A stretch of DNA of 64,000 nt from Pyrobaculum islandicum DSM 4184 (GCF_000015205.1 NC_008701.1:1057436-1121435), one strand, 5' to 3'. Counted from the first letter of the stretch, positions 25,820 to 35,236 are shown. Program-made: numbers and translations. The notes: generated by a model not told the origin, from the sequence alone.

Positions 25820-26398
25820 CCATAGCGCGGCGGCGTTTTGTATAAAATGTAGTAAAACAGAGGCGGGTAGTCCATATCTGTTATAAGCAAAGGCAAGGGC
25901 TAGGGCTATAATAAAAATGGGCACGGCGCCGAGACCTGGTTTATGTAAAAACGCGAAGAGAATAGACGATAGTAAATAAGCCGCAGTTGTACCCAGCCTA
26001 CCTTTTACTTCTTCAAAAACAATTCCTCTAAACACTACCTCCTCTACCAACGGGGCTAGCGCCAAAGCTTGGATCACAGCCAGAATTTTGCCGAGGGGAC
26101 ATGCCAAGACTTCTACAAAGAACTTCTCTTGTGATCTACTCAACTCTATATATTCAGCACGTATGGGGGGCACAGCTATGACTACCGCCCCTGCTGCAAG
26201 TAGAGAAAGGAAGTAGACCACAAAAGCCAGAGGAAACCTCTTGCTTAGCCTCCATTTAACTAATAGCCCAGCTGGGATAAACGCCGTGTATATCGCCGTA
26301 CCAGCATATAGAGTTATACAGATAGGTGGCTTTAATAATATCAACACCATCGCTATGGCGATAAACGCTACGGCGACTGCCACCTTCAGAAGGCCCAT
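25802..26398 (-). CDS. CPBP-family intramembrane metalloprotease
   Basis: About 198 residues from MGLLKVAVAV, with up to eight membrane helices and the three CPBP motifs. These are LVEEVVFRGIVFEEV (EE...R), SSILFAFLHKPG (F...H), and LHFIQNAAALW (H...N). These resemble CaaX prenyl protease 2 and bacteriocin-related Abi proteins. The frame is open from ATG 26437, but the first 13 residues are polar and the internal ATG gives a cleaner membrane protein. The substrate is unknown. Confidence 0.8.
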   Translation of the reverse strand: MGLLKVAVAVAFIAIAMVLILLKPPICITLYAGTAIYTAFIPAGLLVKWRLSKRFPLAFVVYFLSLLAAGAVVIAVPPIRAEYIELSRSQEKFFVEVLACPLGKILAVIQALALAPLVEEVVFRGIVFEEVKGRLGTTAAYLLSSILFAFLHKPGLGAVPIFIIALALAFAYNRYGLPASVLLHFIQNAAALWLSKAS

Positions 26399-26529
26399 GT
26401 CCCATCTGGCAGAGTAGGCTCTCGGACATTGGCTCATGGCCTATCTAATGGAGTAGGTAAAAACGATTGCCGCCGTTACTCTGTCTTTTGTTTTCTCATT
26501 TCTTGTCCTCTCTGACTAGTTTTGACTTA

Positions 26530-26690
26530 CAAACTCCTCTATTTCACGAACGGCTTACCTGGCCCCCAGAGGGCGGTAGCGAGGGCGCCGATTAGCGATA
26601 AAACCAACGCTCTGTCTCCCAGATGGGCCGCTCTCACCCGGCGCACCCAGGACGGGCCCCCAAGCCCCTGGGCCAGGAAAAAGATTGGTA
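26530..26690 (+). repeat. diverged GC-rich structured repeat, type I, solo copy
   Basis: The leader is recognisable (ACAAACTCCTCTATTTCACG then AACGGC). The core is bounded by CCTGGCCCCCAG at the left and CCCCTGGGCCAGG at the right, followed by AAAAAGAT as in the other type I copies. The two ends are inverted repeats of each other (CCTGGCCC/GGGCCAGG). The inner part differs from other copies. It lies between divergent CPBP and GINS genes without tnpB remnants. Confidence 0.6.
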
Positions 26691-26758
26691 GATAATATAT
26701 AGTTTCTGAATCACATGTGAAGAGAGATCTTTATAATTGACATCTTGTAGATCATTAT

Positions 26759-27256
26759 GTGAGTTTTGGCGGTATAACAAACTGGCGTCCCGTTAGAGTT
26801 GTGTTTAAGAGAGACGTAGATCTACCTCTGTTGGGGATTTCGCATAAAGCTGGCACTGAGACCGAAGTGCCTCTATATCTTGCGTTAAGACTAGATGAGA
26901 TGGGGGCTGTAGAAATAGACGAGAGTAACGCTGTCCAGCCTAGAGATGTTGCGTCTCTGAAATATTTAGAGCAGAGAGAGAGCTACCCGGTTAAATTACC
27001 TGAGGATTTTTATCCAAGAGTTAGACTTACCATCTATCTGCTTAACAAAAAGGGTGATGTAAAAACTCTACGGACGGTAGTACAGGATGTAAGAGAGTTA
27101 GTTATTGAACGTATTAAGAAAATCTCTGTCCTCGTGGCCACAAAGCCTGACATAGTAAATGACCAAGACTTTGTAAGCCGGCTTACGCCTGAGGAAAAAG
27201 CGCTATTGTTGTCTATTCACGCAGCTATTACCTCCTTTATATTTTCTATAGTTTAA
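26759..27256 (+). CDS. GINS-complex subunit, Gins23-like
   Basis: 165 residues. An N-terminal beta-rich domain (RVVFKRDVDLPLLGISHKAG through LRLDEMGAVEID) is followed by an all-helical C-terminal domain. This B-then-A order is that of Psf2/Psf3-type GINS subunits (archaeal Gins23), which couple MCM helicase to replication proteins. Sequence conservation of GINS is low, so the call relies on layout and the short beta motif. GTG 26759 lies about 25 bp after the TATA-like CTTTATAATTG. The 3' end overlaps the convergent tmk gene by 54 bases. Confidence 0.6.
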   Translation: MSFGGITNWRPVRVVFKRDVDLPLLGISHKAGTETEVPLYLALRLDEMGAVEIDESNAVQPRDVASLKYLEQRESYPVKLPEDFYPRVRLTIYLLNKKGDVKTLRTVVQDVRELVIERIKKISVLVATKPDIVNDQDFVSRLTPEEKALLLSIHAAITSFIFSIV

Positions 27257-27820
27257 CATCTGTGTAATAATTTCAGCGACGTCTTTAGCAACGACGTTGG
27301 GCGGCCTTGACGCGTCTACAACCGGGTATCCCTCCTCTCTTGCCCTCTGGAGATAGATTTCGCGTACCCGTTTTAAAAAGGCGCTGTGTTCGTACTTTTC
27401 TGAGTCCCCCCTCTGTTTTATACGAGCTATAGCTATCTCTGGGTCTACGTCAAGTATTATTGTGATGTCTGCCTTGGGAACTGCGGAATTTATAATCTTT
27501 ATAAAGTCTATAGGGACGCCGGCTGCGCCTTGGTATGCTATTGAAGATTCTATATATCGTTCGCTGATTACTATATATCCTTCTCTAACCTTTGGCTCTA
27601 TCTCTCTCTTATAGTGTTCTATTCTATCTGCGGCGAAAAGTAACGCATCTACATGTGGGTCAATTGTGCCGCCTTTTAAAGCCCATTCTTTTATTAATCT
27701 TCCAATAGGCCCTCCGCTGGGCTCTCTGGTGACATAGACCTTAGGTAACATCTCTGCGAGTTGTAAAATTACAGTGCTTTTGCCCGAGCCGTCGATGCCC
27801 TCTATTGCTACAAATGCCAT
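27203..27820 (-). CDS. tmk: thymidylate kinase
   Basis: 205 residues. The P-loop is IEGIDGSGKST, then comes VTREPSGGPIGRLIK (the DRX-type substrate loop), RYIESSIAYQGA, and a LID region with RIKQRGDSEKYE. It phosphorylates dTMP to dTDP with ATP. The last 18 codons overlap the 3' end of the convergent GINS gene. That tail (YRKYKGGNSCVNRQQ) is unlikely to be conserved. The start codon follows TTAAAACAATAAC on the minus strand. Confidence 0.95.
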   Translation of the reverse strand: MAFVAIEGIDGSGKSTVILQLAEMLPKVYVTREPSGGPIGRLIKEWALKGGTIDPHVDALLFAADRIEHYKREIEPKVREGYIVISERYIESSIAYQGAAGVPIDFIKIINSAVPKADITIILDVDPEIAIARIKQRGDSEKYEHSAFLKRVREIYLQRAREEGYPVVDASRPPNVVAKDVAEIITQMLNYRKYKGGNSCVNRQQ

Positions 27821-27850
27821 AGTAATGACTTGAGTTATTGTTTTAAGCGA

Positions 27851-29290
27851 TTAGGCTCGGCCTAGGTAATTTAGAATCCCTCTTGCCGCCAACACGCCGG
27901 TGGCGGCCGCTACGTTTATTCCTCTGGAAAGGCCAGCTCCGTCTCCCGCTACAAAAAGCCCGGGCACTGTCGTCATGAGGTTTTTATCTACCACAGGCCG
28001 TAGCGAATAGTATTTAATCTCAGGGGCGTAGATAAGCGTCTGGGGGCTTGCCACGCCAGGCGCAAGTTCGTCAAGTTTCTTAAGCCCCTCTATTATGTCC
28101 TCTACAACTCTATGGGGCAACGCCAGAGATATATCGCCGGGAGTTACATCTTTTAAAGTCGGCGATATGCTAGATCTTCTGATTCTATCCCAGGTAGACC
28201 TCTGTCCACGTTCTAAATCGTAGAGACGTTGTATAAGAGGCTTGCCGCCCCCCAGCTTAGTGGCTAGCTTGGCTATAGATTTACCATATTCTATAGTATC
28301 TTCCATCGGGTCTGTAAGCCTGAGCGTAACTAAGAAGGCGAAGTTTGTATTTTCGCTTTTCCTCTCTAGATAGGTCTCTCCATTTACTCCAACAGTCCCG
28401 TCTGCATATACTTCTTTTACTACAAAACCACGGGGGTTTGTACAAAATGTTCTAACCTTGTCGTCGTATTTAGAAGTGTAGAGAATTATCTTAGGGTCGC
28501 GTATTGCGTCTGTAAGAGGCTTCATGACGTGGTAAGGCACTTCTACTCTAACTCCAATATCTATAGGGCCGAAGCTAAACGAGGCGCCTAGTTTCTTTAG
28601 TTGAGAAATAAGCCACTCGGCGCCGCCGCGGCCTGGCGCTAAAAGAACGGCTCTGGCATTTAGAACTCCTCTTGTTGTTTTTACTGTAAATAACCCATTG
28701 TCTCCTTTCTCAACTTCAAGAGCCCATGTGGCATACATTATAGCCACACCTGCTTTTTCAAGGTATTGGGTTATATTCTCTACGACAGCTCTTGACCCAT
28801 CTGTTCCAATATGTCTCTGGCGTATGGGTATTATCCTGGCGTTAACTCTAGCCGCTAGTGCAGAGAGCCTTTGTATGAGTTCCATTTGTGGCTCGTAGAC
28901 TGCTCCAGGCGCTCCAAACTCTACGAAGGTCTTGTCTATGTAATTTATCAATTCCATTGCCTTGTCCCAATCGCCAACCAGTTCGTGAAGATCTCCTCCC
29001 ACGTCTGGTCTGAGATTTATGAGACCGGAGCTCAAAGTGCCGGCTCCCCCAATTCCGTAGACAATATGACAAGGCACGCAGAAAGTACACTTCTCTAGGG
29101 GCGTTTGGAGGGGACAACGTCTCTGTGATGCTCTATACCCCCCGTCTATTAATGCAACTCTCACTCCGCCTGCCTTTGCGAGCTCAAGCGCGGCGAATAA
29201 CCCGGCGGGTCCTGCTCCTACTATTACAACGTCGTAGTCTCCGACGTATTTCTCAAGAGTTCGTAGACGGGAGAGATACTGGGTGACCAC
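27851..29290 (-). CDS. FAD-dependent dehydrogenase (COG2509-type)
   Basis: 479 residues. The N-terminal dinucleotide-binding motif is [19 protein letters not shown] cysteine-rich stretch follows ([20 protein letters not shown]) with [18 protein letters not shown]. The C-terminal FAD motif is [20 protein letters not shown]. This matches a family of uncharacterised archaeal FAD dehydrogenases. The four cysteines could hold a metal or an Fe-S cluster. It is encoded downstream of nothing obvious; 117 bp separate it from divergent purA. Confidence 0.8.
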   Translation of the reverse strand: MVTQYLSRLRTLEKYVGDYDVVIVGAGPAGLFAALELAKAGGVRVALIDGGYRASQRRCPLQTPLEKCTFCVPCHIVYGIGGAGTLSSGLINLRPDVGGDLHELVGDWDKAMELINYIDKTFVEFGAPGAVYEPQMELIQRLSALAARVNARIIPIRQRHIGTDGSRAVVENITQYLEKAGVAIMYATWALEVEKGDNGLFTVKTTRGVLNARAVLLAPGRGGAEWLISQLKKLGASFSFGPIDIGVRVEVPYHVMKPLTDAIRDPKIILYTSKYDDKVRTFCTNPRGFVVKEVYADGTVGVNGETYLERKSENTNFAFLVTLRLTDPMEDTIEYGKSIAKLATKLGGGKPLIQRLYDLERGQRSTWDRIRRSSISPTLKDVTPGDISLALPHRVVEDIIEGLKKLDELAPGVASPQTLIYAPEIKYYSLRPVVDKNLMTTVPGLFVAGDGAGLSRGINVAAATGVLAARGILNYLGRA

Positions 29291-29407
29291 CTTTGCATAG
29301 AGATGTACGCTATATATAAAGTGTTTGCAGTAAAAAATTCAATATTGTGCGATGGGTAGATATGTTAAACCTAGGCAACTTTTTATAATCTAAAGTCTTG
29401 TCAGATC

Positions 29408-30412
29408 GTGCTTTATGTAGTAGTAGATGGGTTCTTTGGCGATACTGGAAAGGGCAAGGTAGTAGCTTATTTAGCTCAAGCAGATAGCCCAGCACTGTGT
29501 GTAAGAACCGGCGCGCCAAATGCTGGACATACTGTAGTTCTAGGGGGTCAGACTGTCGTGTTGAGGTCTCTTCCAACCTGTTTTGTAAACCAACAGACAA
29601 AGTTAGCTGTGGCGCCAGGCGCGCTCATAAAATTAGATGTATTTCTTCTTGAGGTTGAAAAATTCGGCGGTGGGAGGACATATGTCGATTATCAAACAGG
29701 GGTGATAGAAGATAAACATGTCGAGATGGAGAGACAAGACGAGTACCTCATGAAGGTTGTGGGCTCTACTGGGCAAGGCGTGGGCGCGGCGATGGTTGAT
29801 AGAGTATTGAGAAGGCTGAAACTTGCGAGAGACTTCGAAATTCTTAAGCCCTTTTTGGCAGACGTACCAACTATGATATATGAAAACAGAGGTAATGGTG
29901 TGATTATTGAGGGTACTCAGGGAACTTTTCTATCTCTATATCACGGCACATATCCGTATGTCACAAGTAGAGATGTTACGGCAAGCGGAGTTTTAAGTGA
30001 GGCGGGCGTTGGGCCGAAGGCTGTAGACGAGGTCATATTGGTCTTTAAGGCATATGTCACTAGAGTAGGCGCAGGGCCTTTGCCAGGCGAGTTGCCGCCG
30101 GATGAAATAGAGAGGAGGGGCTGGGCAGAGAGGGGGGCTGTGACAGGTAGGCCGAGGAGAGCAGCTCCGTTTAATATAGAATTGGCAAAGAGAGCTGTGC
30201 TTCTCAATACGCCAACGCAAATAGCCATTACGAAGGTAGATGTGTTATTTAAAGATGCGACAAGCAAGACACGTTGGAGTGACTTGCCGCCGGAGGCGCG
30301 TAAGTGGGTTGATGAGCTAGAAGAGACGCTGAAAGTGCCAGTGACGCTTATAGGGACGGGACCCGAGCCGCGTCACATGGTTGATTTAAGGAGAGAGAAG
30401 GGGAGGTTGTGA
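29408..30412 (+). CDS. purA: adenylosuccinate synthetase
   Basis: 334 residues, the short archaeal form. P-loop GFFGDTGKGK (GDEGKGK in most species), GAPNAGHTVVLG, GTQGTFLSLYHGTYPYVTSR and ITKVDVLF are visible. It converts IMP and aspartate to adenylosuccinate with GTP, the first step to AMP. GTG 29408 lies about 25 bp after TTTTTATAATC. The stop overlaps purB by four bases, so purA-purB-hisH form an operon. Confidence 0.95.
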   Translation: MLYVVVDGFFGDTGKGKVVAYLAQADSPALCVRTGAPNAGHTVVLGGQTVVLRSLPTCFVNQQTKLAVAPGALIKLDVFLLEVEKFGGGRTYVDYQTGVIEDKHVEMERQDEYLMKVVGSTGQGVGAAMVDRVLRRLKLARDFEILKPFLADVPTMIYENRGNGVIIEGTQGTFLSLYHGTYPYVTSRDVTASGVLSEAGVGPKAVDEVILVFKAYVTRVGAGPLPGELPPDEIERRGWAERGAVTGRPRRAAPFNIELAKRAVLLNTPTQIAITKVDVLFKDATSKTRWSDLPPEARKWVDELEETLKVPVTLIGTGPEPRHMVDLRREKGRL

Positions 30413-31620
30413 TTTCGCCTTTTGACTGGCGCTACGGTAGTGAAGAAATCAGGGCTTTATTTACGCCACAATCTTTTATCGATACATACATAGAAGTGGA
30501 GAGGGCCCTTGTCTGCGTTTTGGAAGAGTTAGGCGTCGCTGAGAGAGGCTGTTGTAAATCGCTAGACGGCGTAAAAATAAGCGCTGAGGAGGTCTATAAA
30601 CTAGAGAGAGAGACGGGACACGATATTTTAAGCCTTGTCTTTCTCTTGGAGCAGAAGAGTGGTTGCCGGTTTGTGCACTACGGTGCTACATCAAATGATA
30701 TAATAGACACGGCATGGGCGTTGTTAATACGTCGCGCTCTTTCTATAGTAAAAAGGAAGCTAGATATAGCAGGTGAAGAGTTGAAACGCCTTGCTAGGAG
30801 GTATAAAAAACTTGTGATGGTGGGGCGGACTCATGGCCAGTGGGCAGAGCCAATAACTCTAGGTTTTAAATTCGCTAATTACTATTATGAGCTGTATATG
30901 GCCTGTAGATTTTTAACACAAGCTGAGGATTTCATAAGGGCTAAGATTGGGGGCGCTGTGGGAACTATGGCCGCTTGGGGAGAGCTGGGGCTTGAGATAA
31001 GGCGCCGGGTTGCAGAGAGGTTAGGCTTGCCCTACCACATAATTACGACTCAAGTAGCGCCGAGGGAGAGCTTTGCGGCTTTGGCTTCTGCGCTAGCGGT
31101 GTTAGCTACTGTTTTTGAGCGTCTAGCTACTGAAATACGTGAATTATCTAGACCTGAGATAGGCGAAGTAATAGAGAGAGGCGGAGGCTCGTCGGCAATG
31201 CCACATAAGACAAATCCTACAGTCTCAGAGAGAGTAGTGAGTCTTGCTAGATATGTTAGATCGCTTATAGACGTTGCGTTAGAAAACGTAGCTCTGTGGC
31301 ATGAACGCGATCTTACCAATTCGGCAAATGAGAGAGTGTGGATACCAGAGGTTTTTCTAGCTATTGACGAAATTTTAAACAGCGTAGCCAAGGTTCTGCG
31401 TAATATAGAGATAAACGAGGCTAGAATCGAGGAGAACTTACAGAAGGCCTTGCCGTATATACTCACAGAGTTTCATATGAATAGACTGGTTAGAGAAGGT
31501 TTTTCTAGAGCCGAGGCCTATCGTAGGGCTAGAGAAATAAAAGAAGTAACTTTCGAATACGAGAGGTGGCCGATTGAAAAACTTATCGAGGACGCCCTTT
31601 CATTGAAGTTATGCGGGTAG
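30409..31620 (+). CDS. purB: adenylosuccinate lyase
   Basis: 403 residues of the fumarase/aspartase superfamily with the signature GGGSSAMPHKTNPTVSERV and an upstream VHYGATSNDIIDTAW. It cleaves adenylosuccinate to AMP and SAICAR to AICAR. AICAR is also released by the histidine pathway, which may explain why hisH follows with a 10-base overlap. The start is GTG within the purA stop. Confidence 0.95.
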   Translation: MISPFDWRYGSEEIRALFTPQSFIDTYIEVERALVCVLEELGVAERGCCKSLDGVKISAEEVYKLERETGHDILSLVFLLEQKSGCRFVHYGATSNDIIDTAWALLIRRALSIVKRKLDIAGEELKRLARRYKKLVMVGRTHGQWAEPITLGFKFANYYYELYMACRFLTQAEDFIRAKIGGAVGTMAAWGELGLEIRRRVAERLGLPYHIITTQVAPRESFAALASALAVLATVFERLATEIRELSRPEIGEVIERGGGSSAMPHKTNPTVSERVVSLARYVRSLIDVALENVALWHERDLTNSANERVWIPEVFLAIDEILNSVAKVLRNIEINEARIEENLQKALPYILTEFHMNRLVREGFSRAEAYRRAREIKEVTFEYERWPIEKLIEDALSLKLCG

Positions 31621-32189
31621 GCGTTGTTGATTATACTGTTGGAAATATTGGTAGTGTTATAAATGCGCTAAAGAGAGCGGGGGCGGAGCCGTTGGTAATT
31701 AAAAACCCTGAGGAAACATCGTCTGTAGACGTGTTAGTACTTCCAGGAGTTGGTACATACGAAGTCGCTTATAAGATGGCACACGCATTTAGAGATTCTA
31801 TATTGCAGAAACCAACGTTAGCAATATGTCTCGGCATGCAACTCCTCTTTGAATCTAGCGAAGAGGGCGGCGGCCGCGGCCTCGCCATATTTAGGGGGTC
31901 TGTAAAAAGAATTGAAGCGAGAAAAATACCTCATATAGGGTGGAGTTATACAAAAGTAGTGAGACCACAGCCGTTTGTGGAAAGCGGCTATTACTACTAT
32001 ATGCATAGCTACGGAGTGCTCTGGGATGAAAACGACGAAAGCCATGTGGCATATGTAGAGCTCGGGAGGAGATATGTAGCGGCGGTGTTATACAAGGGGA
32101 TTCTCGGCCTTCAGTTTCACCCAGAGAGAAGTGGAAGAGGAGGGATAGAGTTAATCAGGCGGTTTTTAAAGGAAATGGCAAGACGTTGA
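31611..32189 (+). CDS. hisH: imidazole glycerol-phosphate synthase, glutaminase subunit
   Basis: 192 residues of the class I glutamine amidotransferase HisH. It opens VGVVDYTVGNIGSVINAL, has the catalytic cysteine in AICLGMQLLFES, and His-Glu in GLQFHPERSG. HisH feeds ammonia to HisF to make IGP and AICAR. Its partner hisF is about 12 kb away in the his cluster, while this gene overlaps purB. The arrangement ties the AICAR-producing step to purine genes. Confidence 0.95.
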   Translation: MRVGVVDYTVGNIGSVINALKRAGAEPLVIKNPEETSSVDVLVLPGVGTYEVAYKMAHAFRDSILQKPTLAICLGMQLLFESSEEGGGRGLAIFRGSVKRIEARKIPHIGWSYTKVVRPQPFVESGYYYYMHSYGVLWDENDESHVAYVELGRRYVAAVLYKGILGLQFHPERSGRGGIELIRRFLKEMARR

Positions 32190-32307
32190 CTTTCAACATT
32201 CTCTACGCGTTCTATAGGGCAATTCGTACCGCCGACTCAAAGAGTCTAACGGAGACGGGGCAGAAATATATGTACGAGGGATAAATACACCGACGTCTTC
32301 AATACTC

Positions 32308-32517
32308 GGGCTCCCCTTTGTATAACCGGCCTTCCCCGGGAGGGCTCGGGGCACGCGCACGAGTCGCGCTGGGCAATCCAGGGCGTAGGGGTCCCGCCGT
32401 GCCCGTGCGGACGGGCTTGGCGAATGTAGCAGTCGGCCGGATCCCTATGTCCGGGGCCACGGCTCCGGACATGTCCCGAGCTCCCCGGGGAATGCCGGCG
32501 TCACAAAAGGGGTAAAC
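32308..32517 (+). repeat. GC-rich structured repeat, type II, solo copy
   Basis: Left end GGGCTCCCCTTTGTATAACC and GGCC; right end GAGCTCCCCGGGGAATGCC then GGCGTCACAAAAGGGG. The outer CCCCTTTGT and ACAAAAGGGG are near-complementary. Inside are further strong hairpins (GCCCGTGCGGACGGGC and TCCGGGGCCACGGCTCCGGA). No coding frame is convincing. It sits between hisH and the type I element upstream of rpiA. Confidence 0.6.
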
Positions 32518-32587
32518 ATTTTGTGCGTTGAGGAGCGTTATACCCGTTTTTACTTCTCGTAATGTAGCCTGGTCTTTGACCCCATAT

Positions 32588-32770
32588 CTTTTTCTTGGCC
32601 CCTCCCTGGGGGACTTGGGGGCCCGTCTCGGGTACACCGGGGCGAGGGGGCGGGTCATACGGGGGCCGGCCGCCGGTTGTTTATATTGTAACAGCTTGGC
32701 GCCCCCGTCGGCCGCCCCAGGGGCCAGACGCCGTTCGTAAGAAGTAGTTACGAGGTTAAAAGTTCGATAG
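32588..32770 (-). repeat. GC-rich structured repeat, type I, 3' of tnpB remnant
   Basis: Minus-strand order: tnpB C-terminal remnant (32788-32850), then CTTTTAACCTCGTAACTAC, then CGAACGGCGTCTGGCCCC. Next is the core with GGCCGACGGGGGC and GCCCCCGTATGACCC. It ends GGGGCCAAGAAAAAGATATG. Apart from the apical loop it matches the copies at 23994, 51565 and 54108. Confidence 0.7.
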
Positions 32771-32787
32771 TCGCAAGGGTAGAAAAA

Positions 32788-32850
32788 GCGGGTTGTTTGT
32801 CTTCTGGAGTAGCTCCCGGTATCTCTTCTCTGCCCATATCACGGGGACGT
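32788..32850 (-). pseudogene. short C-terminal remnant of tnpB-like gene
   Basis: The minus strand encodes VPVIWAEKRYRELLQKTN with a small frame disturbance, matching the RuvC-III end of the TnpB-like family. Only about 20 codons survive. It lies just upstream of rpiA and is in-frame noise for a longer rpiA ORF on the other strand. Confidence 0.75.
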
Positions 32851-32973
32851 ACCCGATGGCTCATGGGTAGACTATCGGCAAGGATGCAGGCGAGGGAAAA
32901 ACTCTACTATTTAAGGCGGGGAAGCGGCCATACGGTCTTGATTTGTTTAAAAGATAAAAAATCTGTCTCTAAT

Positions 32974-33645
32974 GTGTTGAAAACTATACTTGCTAGAGAG
33001 GCTGTGAAATATATAGAAAGCGGTATGACTGTGGGACTCGGCTCTGGTACAACTGCGCGAGAGTTTGTTAAAGCCCTAGCGGAGTTTGGCCCTCGCGACG
33101 TCGTCCTTGTAGCTACGTCTATTGACAGTGAGTTGTTAGCCATAGAGGTGGGGTTGGGCGATAGGCTGAGGCCTCTGTGGGCTGTGGAGACTATCGACAT
33201 TGCAGTAGATGGGGCAGATGAGGCGACGCGAGATAAAGTGTTGCTAAAGGGCAGAGGCGGCGCTTTGTTAAGAGAAAAGATAGTTGACTATTTAGCCAGG
33301 CGGTTTGTTGTGTTAGTTGAGGAATATAAAGTTGTCCAGTATATCCCCACGAGAAACCCCATACCTATAGAAGTGGTGCCTTGGGCATGGCGACATGTGG
33401 CAAAGGCTATTAAAGATAGGTATGGCGGCGTAGCTAAACTTAGACAAGACGGCGGAAAGCTAGGGCCTGTGGTAACAGATAATGGCAATTATATTATCGA
33501 TTGGGAGCCGTCAGCGCCAATACAACCCTCGTTAGAAGACGAGCTAAAGCTAATCCCCGGTGTTGTAGAGACGGGAATTTTTTCAAAGAGACGTGATGCT
33601 ATTGTCATAGTAGCTAGAGAAAACAGCTCTGTATATACATTTTAG
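32974..33645 (+). CDS. rpiA: ribose-5-phosphate isomerase A
   Basis: 223 residues from GTG 32974: LKTILAREAVKYIESGMTVG, then LGSGTTAREFVKAL, the substrate loop AVDGADEATRDKVLLKGRGG and VVTDNGNYIIDW. It interconverts ribose 5-phosphate and ribulose 5-phosphate. The frame is open back to 32797, but that part is tnpB remnant. GTG 32974 lies about 25 bp after TTGTTTAAAAG and gives the normal RpiA length. The 3' end overlaps a convergent gene by four bases. Confidence 0.93.
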   Translation: MLKTILAREAVKYIESGMTVGLGSGTTAREFVKALAEFGPRDVVLVATSIDSELLAIEVGLGDRLRPLWAVETIDIAVDGADEATRDKVLLKGRGGALLREKIVDYLARRFVVLVEEYKVVQYIPTRNPIPIEVVPWAWRHVAKAIKDRYGGVAKLRQDGGKLGPVVTDNGNYIIDWEPSAPIQPSLEDELKLIPGVVETGIFSKRRDAIVIVARENSSVYTF

Positions 33646-34346
33646 TTATTGATGGATATCTCGTAATAAACATAGATATAGGGCGATGTTTCATTTACTG
33701 TTAGTGTTGCATAATGCGTAGCATAAAATCTCACAGATATGTGTCCGTCTGTACACTTCAGCTCTCTCCTATCTATAAGTACATAGTCTCCGTGTAGATA
33801 TCCCGTATATGTCCCATTACCATATAAGTAGCCATAGACAACTCCCTCTAATGTCGCACCGTTTGGCACTAGAGGTTTTAACACGTCGTAGACCGTAGAC
33901 GTAGTCAAGTCAAAAGATGTCCCCCTTATTGCATTTACTGTATTTATCAGCGCCGAGGGCCTCAACCAGTCTATAACTCCGCCAGCTCTATATCTACGAA
34001 ATGTGACATTCCACATAAAGACGTCTCCCCAGAAAGCCCAGCTGAAGTTTAGCCTCTTGAGGAGACTCCTCTCTCTTACCTTAGACATGGCTTGTTCAAA
34101 CAATGCGCCAAGCTCTAGATATTTACTTATGTTTAAAGTCCCAACGGCCTCCCTAGCTCTTGACTCAGCCGCTAGACATATGGTATAGTTTAGACGTGAA
34201 GTAAGAGAGCTCCATTGGTCTAGGGCAAATTTTGCAATTCTATAGGCCTCTAATGTGTTTGAATATGCCTCAGTTAACACCAACAAAACACCGACTGTAG
34301 ACACCAGCGCGATTACAACAATTGAGAAGTATATCAGCCACCACAC
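33642..34346 (-). CDS. membrane-anchored protein of unknown function
   Basis: 234 residues. One N-terminal membrane helix (YFSIVVIALVSTVGVLLVLT) is followed by a soluble, probably external, domain rich in aromatic residues and possible N-glycosylation sites (NYT, NIS, NFS, NVT, NGT, NET). The C-terminus is beta-rich (YLYGNGTYTGYLHGDYVLI). No family is recognised. The start GTG follows CCTTATAAAG on the minus strand. It may be a crenarchaeal envelope protein. Confidence 0.6.
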   Translation of the reverse strand: MWWLIYFSIVVIALVSTVGVLLVLTEAYSNTLEAYRIAKFALDQWSSLTSRLNYTICLAAESRAREAVGTLNISKYLELGALFEQAMSKVRERSLLKRLNFSWAFWGDVFMWNVTFRRYRAGGVIDWLRPSALINTVNAIRGTSFDLTTSTVYDVLKPLVPNGATLEGVVYGYLYGNGTYTGYLHGDYVLIDRRELKCTDGHISVRFYATHYATLTVNETSPYIYVYYEISINN

Positions 34347-34381
34347 TTATACCTGGCGCTTTATAAGGCGCTAAAGCGTTG

Positions 34382-35236
34382 TTAACTAGTGCGGAAATAC
34401 GCCCAACCTCTCCACTTCAACTCTCTACCGTCCCACCAGACAACGCCGCGGCCCTCGGCTACTTTAGCAAATGTGACATAGGGCTCTTTTACATCGCAAT
34501 CTCGCCTTATGGCAAACACTGGGAGAAACTCCTCGCCGCCGTTGAAAACTAATTCGCCAATATCTAGGCCCCTTTCTTTTGCAAAACTTAACACCTCCTC
34601 TGGTACAGGGAGAGATTCCACTATTATGTCTACGCCATTTGCCATAGTCCAAAGCACATCGGCTAAGCCATCTGACGAGTCCATACTAGCTGTAACACAT
34701 TCAGGCGGGGGGAGGGGCCACAGAGGCTCTGGCCTCTTTAACATTTCCACACCCTTAGCTACAACAGGATCATCGTCCCTCCAGTATCTATAGGCTAGAG
34801 ATGTGTAGCCAAATTTAGGTATTGTCACGAGAATATCGCCTGGCTTAGGCGTGCGGCCTATTCTGTAGGTAGCTCTGCCTATAATCGCGACGTCTACTAC
34901 CACATCGCCGCCCTGGTTTAAATCGCCTCCTACATATCTCAGAGAGAGACGCGTCGCTGCCTCCCTCGCCCCCTCTATAATCTCCGCGGCTTCCTCAAGG
35001 CGGGGGGCTGTGACTGAGACAAGCATATAGAGAGGCTCTACATATTTTACTCTTATATCGCTGTAAGCCGCGGCTACGTTTCTCCAACCGAAGTCTCTCC
35101 AAGTCTGGAACGGGAGTTTTGAAGTAGATGCCGCAGAGCCGTCGATTTTAAGCGCCCATCCGTCTATGTATACTACGTCGTTGTCCTCAAGTCCAAGAGC
35201 CGATATTAGGCCTTTTAGAAATTTCTTCTCATCCAC
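34382..35236 (-). CDS. thiL: thiamine-monophosphate kinase
   Basis: 284 residues of the PurM/ThiL superfamily. Metal and ATP-binding segments are DGWALKIDGSAASTSKLPF, GGDLNQGGDVVVDVAIIG, SMDSSDGLADVL and FNGGEEFLPVFAI. It phosphorylates thiamine phosphate to thiamine diphosphate, the cofactor of the two ferredoxin oxidoreductases in this window. The start codon touches the stop of the upstream HTH gene. A thiamine phosphate synthase-like yjbQ lies nearby on the same strand. Confidence 0.85.
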   Translation of the reverse strand: MDEKKFLKGLISALGLEDNDVVYIDGWALKIDGSAASTSKLPFQTWRDFGWRNVAAAYSDIRVKYVEPLYMLVSVTAPRLEEAAEIIEGAREAATRLSLRYVGGDLNQGGDVVVDVAIIGRATYRIGRTPKPGDILVTIPKFGYTSLAYRYWRDDDPVVAKGVEMLKRPEPLWPLPPPECVTASMDSSDGLADVLWTMANGVDIIVESLPVPEEVLSFAKERGLDIGELVFNGGEEFLPVFAIRRDCDVKEPYVTFAKVAEGRGVVWWDGRELKWRGWAYFRTS

